Shown here: piece after piece, positions 61,015 through 64,000 of the stretch
Position numbering within the stretch: the first letter of the stretch is position 1
Layout: each line of letters begins with the position of its first letter
NCBI RefSeq assembly: GCF_003053845.1
Contig: NZ_QAYG01000013.1
Span: forward strand, 1-64,000
Source of the DNA: Breoghania corrubedonensis
GTDB lineage: Bacteria; Pseudomonadota; Alphaproteobacteria; Rhizobiales; Stappiaceae
Length of the DNA stretch: 64,000 nt
Reading direction: 5' to 3'
The notes under the pieces: generated by a model
What the model was told of the DNA's origin: nothing
The model's database searches: none
The model's input: the letters and a program-made list of their open reading frames with translations, nothing else
Made by a program: the position numbers and the translations under genes

Positions 61015-61998
61015 TTAAACGCCGGGTTGAGGCGGAATCTTCTGTCGTATCAACTGTCGAACCCGGCGAACCGCCGGCGAAGGTTCGATTCCACGCAAAT
61101 AAATCAACGAATACGGAACCACAGCCATGTCCTCCCCGGCTTCGAGGCAGCGAATGCGACCTCCGAAAGCGTTTTGGGATGCATAGAAATTGGCCGCGGA
61201 TCGAGCGATCGGGGCGATCGCGTTGGTCTCGCAGATGATCGCCAGCGTCAGCAGCATCGAGGATGTACTCAGGATGCGCTCCGGCGGCCGGTAGCCGTTG
61301 CGCAGCAGATAGGCTTCCACGGTGCGGCGCAGCAACCCGTCCTCCGGCTGCATCACCCAGTCATAGGCCAGGCAATCGGCCATGGACGGATCGGGGCGGC
61401 GCGACAGCGGATGCTCCAGCCGGGCGATGAGCGAGACCGGCTCCGGCCCGATCTCGTCGAGCGCGACGGTGCGCGCCTCCATGCCGTCGGGAACCCGGCC
61501 GATATAGAAATCGAGATCGCCGGCGAGAAGCGCGTCGCCGAGCTTGTTGCTGGTGTCGACCAGCACCGAAAGCTCGATTTCGGGATAGGTCACGCGCAAT
61601 TCGCGGATCACCGGCAGCACCAGCTGCACCGCCGGCCCGGTCACGCTGCCGATGCGCACCGTGCCGCGCTCGCCGCTCTCGATGGCCGCGATCTCGTGCT
61701 GCACCGCATCGAGGCCGCGCAGGGTCTGGCGCGCCCGTTCCGCCAGCGCCGTGCCGGCCGGCGTCAGGGTCACGCCGCGGGCATGGCGGCTGTAGAGACG
61801 GGCGCCGACCGCCCTTTCCAGATCCGACAGCAGACGCGAGGCGGCCGGCTGGGTCATCGCCACCTGCACGGCGGCGGCCGAGACCTGGCGGGTTTCCGAC
61901 AGGGCCAGCAGCAGCCGCAGCTGCGACAGCCGCAACCCGCGCCGGATCAACTCGTCGCGAACGACGAAACCGCCTTTCGCCGAAGAGGTCGTATCCAT
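61015..61998 (-). CDS. LysR-family regulator, GbpR-like
   Basis: A 327-residue LysR protein with helix-turn-helix LSQLRLLLALSETRQVSAAAVQVAMTQPAASRLLSDLERAVGARLYSRHARGVTLTPAG near 24-82 and an effector domain from about 112 (GTVRIGSVTGPAVQLVLPVIRELR). Its place, divergent from chvE and gguA, is that of GbpR in Agrobacterium, which controls the galactose-binding protein gene in response to sugars, so the name is by sequence type plus context. Confidence 0.88.
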   Translation of the reverse strand: MDTTSSAKGGFVVRDELIRRGLRLSQLRLLLALSETRQVSAAAVQVAMTQPAASRLLSDLERAVGARLYSRHARGVTLTPAGTALAERARQTLRGLDAVQHEIAAIESGERGTVRIGSVTGPAVQLVLPVIRELRVTYPEIELSVLVDTSNKLGDALLAGDLDFYIGRVPDGMEARTVALDEIGPEPVSLIARLEHPLSRRPDPSMADCLAYDWVMQPEDGLLRRTVEAYLLRNGYRPPERILSTSSMLLTLAIICETNAIAPIARSAANFYASQNAFGGRIRCLEAGEDMAVVPYSLIYLRGIEPSPAVRRVRQLIRQKIPPQPGV

Positions 61999-62005
61999 CT
62001 ACGAT

Positions 62006-62054
62006 ATTCCAAAAAGAGTATAACTAAATCCGGAATGCGTATTTGATTGTTATA
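62006..62054. promoter_or_regulatory. Candidate operator between GbpR-like gene and chvE
   Basis: In the 161-base divergent region, ATTCC (62006) and GGAAT (62032) mirror each other, as do TATAAC (62019) and GTTATA (62049). The segment is AT-rich against GC-rich neighbours. It probably holds the LysR site and chvE promoter, but the exact site is not fixed. Confidence 0.4.
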
Positions 62055-62159
62055 GCGGCGAGGCGCAACGTGCAACGGTCACGGGTTCCGGAGGGGAATC
62101 CATGAAAAGAATCCGGCGCACCGCAGCCAATGCGGAACAGTCGGGACCGGGAGGGAAAA

Positions 62160-63230
62160 ATGCATTTGACCAGACGCGCCTTCGGTGCGGCCGCTATTTC
62201 GATTTCCATTGCGCTTGCCGCCCCTGCCATTGCGCAGGACAAGGGATATGTCGGCATCGCCATGCCCACCAAGTCGTCCGCCCGCTGGATCGACGACGGC
62301 AACAACATGGTGAAGCAGTTTCAGGCGGCCGGTTACACCACCGACCTGCAATATGCCGAGGACGACATCCCCAACCAGCTCGCCCAGATCGAGAACATGA
62401 TCACCAAGGGCGTGGACGTTCTCGTCATCGCCGCGATCGACGGCACCACGCTGACGAGCGCGCTGGCGAACGCCGCCGCCGCCGATATCAAGATCGTCGC
62501 CTATGACCGGCTGATCCGCGACAGCAGCGATGTCGACTACTACGCCACCTTCGACAATTTCAAGGTCGGCGTGCAGCAGGCCGAAACGCTTGTGGCGGGG
62601 CTGAAGGAACGGTTTCCCGACACCAAGCCGTGGAACGTCGAGCTGTTCGGCGGCAGCCCCGACGACAACAACGCCTACTTCTTCTACAACGGCGCCATGT
62701 CGGTGCTGCAGCCGATGATCGACGAGGGCCGGATCGCCATTCCCTCGGGACAGCGCGGCATGGATAAGGTCGGCACGCTGCGCTGGGACGGCTCGGTCGC
62801 CCAGGCGCGGATGGACAATCTGCTGTCGGCCTACTACACCGACCGGAAGGTCAACGGGGTGCTTTCGCCCTATGACGGCCTTTCCATCGGCATCATCTCC
62901 TCGCTGCAGGGCGTCGGCTACGGCTCGGGCGACATGAAGATGCCGATCATCACCGGCCAGGATGCGGAAATACCCTCCGTCAAGGCGATCCTGCGCGGCG
63001 CGCAATACTCCACCATCTTCAAGGATACTCGCGAACTCGCCCGCGTGACCGTGGGCATGGTGAACGCGCTGCTCAGCGGCGGCCAGCCGGAGATCAACGA
63101 CACCAAGACCTACGACAACGGCGTGAAGGTCGTGCCCTCCTACCTGCTGGAACCGGTCCCGGTGACGGCGAAGAACTGGGAGAGCGTGCTGATCGAGAGC
63201 GGCTACTACAAACGAGACCAGATCAAGTAG
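62160..63230 (+). CDS. chvE: ChvE-type periplasmic sugar-binding protein
   Basis: A 356-residue binding protein for ABC import of aldoses; in Agrobacterium ChvE also presents sugars to VirA. The signal peptide (1-25) is twin-arginine-like (TRRAF) with cleavage near AIAQ. Core segments: [63 protein letters not shown], and [21 protein letters not shown], all close to ChvE. The ATG at 62160 has GGGAGGG just upstream. First gene of the sugar operon. Confidence 0.93.
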   Translation: MHLTRRAFGAAAISISIALAAPAIAQDKGYVGIAMPTKSSARWIDDGNNMVKQFQAAGYTTDLQYAEDDIPNQLAQIENMITKGVDVLVIAAIDGTTLTSALANAAAADIKIVAYDRLIRDSSDVDYYATFDNFKVGVQQAETLVAGLKERFPDTKPWNVELFGGSPDDNNAYFFYNGAMSVLQPMIDEGRIAIPSGQRGMDKVGTLRWDGSVAQARMDNLLSAYYTDRKVNGVLSPYDGLSIGIISSLQGVGYGSGDMKMPIITGQDAEIPSVKAILRGAQYSTIFKDTRELARVTVGMVNALLSGGQPEINDTKTYDNGVKVVPSYLLEPVPVTAKNWESVLIESGYYKRDQIK

Positions 63231-63415
63231 CACCGCCGCCGTCCATCCGCGAAAGGCGCCGGCAAAGTCGCCTGCGCGGGCCGGAGCGGTTCGCAGGTCG
63301 TCGTCTCGGTTTTTTCCGAAGTCGACAGCCGCCGGGGCTGGCCATGTGCCGGCCCCCCTGCCTCGCCCTGCCCGGCCGCCTGCGGCGGATCTCTTCGAAA
63401 AGACGCGAGGATACG

Positions 63416-64000
63416 ATGTCGCCGATACTCGAAATGCGTGAAATCACCAAGGAATTCCCGGGCGTCAAGGCGCTCGACCGGGTGACCCTTTCGGTTGCCG
63501 AAGGCGAGATCCATGCCGTCGTCGGCGAGAACGGGGCGGGCAAGTCCACGCTCATGAAGGTGCTGTCCGGCGTTTATCCGCACGGCAGCTACGAGGGCGA
63601 GATCGTCTTCGACGGCGCCCCGCGCACCTTCCGCTCCATCCGTGACAGCGAGGATCTCGGGATCATCATCATTCACCAGGAGCTGGCGCTGATCCCGCTT
63701 CTGTCGGTGGCGGAGAACATCTTTCTGGGAAACGAGCGCGCCCGCGGCGGCATCATCGACTGGCGCGAGACGCACGAGCGCGCCGGCGAGCTTCTGGCCC
63801 GCGTCGGCCTGAAGGAGAACCCGGAGACGATCGTCGAGCAGCTCGGCCTCGGCAAGCAGCAGCTCGTCGAGATCGCCAAGGCGCTGTCGAAGAACGTCCG
63901 CCTGCTGATCCTCGACGAGCCGACCTCGTCGCTGAACGAGAGCGACAGCGAGAAGCTTCTGGATCTGCTCGTGGACTTTCGCGAGAAAAGCATCACCTCG
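63416..64000 (+). CDS. gguA: Sugar ABC transporter ATP-binding protein GguA (cut by window end)
   Basis: The first 195 codons of a sugar-importer ATPase. Walker A is GENGAGKST (about 37-45), Q-loop [23 protein letters not shown], signature [15 protein letters not shown] (a common variant in this subfamily, about 143-157) and Walker [12 protein letters not shown]. The second ATPase half, expected for this family (~510 residues), lies beyond the window. ChvE is 185 bases upstream, and a GguB permease is expected next. Start ATG 63416. Confidence 0.92.
   Translation, partial: MSPILEMREITKEFPGVKALDRVTLSVAEGEIHAVVGENGAGKSTLMKVLSGVYPHGSYEGEIVFDGAPRTFRSIRDSEDLGIIIIHQELALIPLLSVAENIFLGNERARGGIIDWRETHERAGELLARVGLKENPETIVEQLGLGKQQLVEIAKALSKNVRLLILDEPTSSLNESDSEKLLDLLVDFREKSITS

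Noticed and set aside
1-64000. CRISPR array, rRNA operon, prophage or complete insertion sequence
   Set aside because: No regular spaced repeats, rRNA sequence, phage genes or intact transposase with terminal repeats were found in the window.
63416-64000. Non-canonical ABC signature (LGLGKQQ) as evidence of an inactive ATPase
   Set aside because: This variant is normal in the sugar-importer subfamily; Walker A and B are intact.

Overview
The window reads as chromosomal DNA of a motile, aerobic, high-GC alphaproteobacterium of the Hyphomicrobiales (Rhizobiales) or a near relative. The evidence is the flagellar operon fliF-fliG-fliH-fliN-flbD next to flhA, the CtrA-pathway regulator SciP, CtrA-like TTAA-N7-TTAA boxes, a cytochrome bc1 operon with separate b and c1 genes, DUF6111 and DUF1285 genes, and a GbpR-ChvE-GguA type sugar locus. 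A Stappiaceae-like organism fits, but the sequence alone does not fix the genus.

Layout. 0-13.7 kb is housekeeping: an O-methyltransferase divergent from two MaoC hydratases, apt, mtnP, the petABC (bc1) operon, an ABC exporter, trmL, hemF, and a DUF1285-NUDIX-DUF6111-cca operon. 14-21 kb is a MoxR-DUF58-DUF4159-large membrane protein operon. 21-29.5 kb holds two GNAT acetyltransferases, a glutathionyl-hydroquinone reductase, a NUDIX hydrolase, a metallophosphoesterase, a C-terminally anchored membrane protein with a CtrA-like box upstream, a YbaK-type deacylase, mtnA, a small unknown gene and a DMT exporter. 29.5-40.9 kb is flagellar: flhA, flbD, fliN, fliH, fliG, fliF, sciP, flgD and fliK, nearly all on the minus strand. 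41-43.7 kb has mnmA, a methyltransferase and an elongator tRNA-Met.

43.7-45 kb, directly beside the tRNA, is a decayed island: frameshifted remains of a type I restriction HsdR gene and an IS3-type transposase piece. 45-48.7 kb is an OmpR-type two-component system followed by three small export or membrane genes (YHS-like, cysteine-containing, Met/His-rich EF-hand), probably a metal-response module. 48.8-53.9 kb has purT and a LysR regulator divergent from three redox genes (F420-reductase-like, LigB-type dioxygenase, second glutathionyl-hydroquinone reductase). An aldo/keto reductase remnant lies just beyond.

54-60.6 kb is a tripartite tricarboxylate transporter locus: TctE/TctD two-component genes, a divergent solute-binding protein, and tctC-tctA-tctB. 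61-64 kb is a GbpR-like LysR gene divergent from chvE and gguA, the latter cut by the window edge.

The best supported regulatory observation is a sigma-54 promoter upstream of fliK with two GGCA/TGCC inverted repeats in the enhancer position. It links the fliK-flgD operon to the FlbD activator encoded 8 kb away. Gene calls rest on reading translations, motifs and context; no homology search was run.
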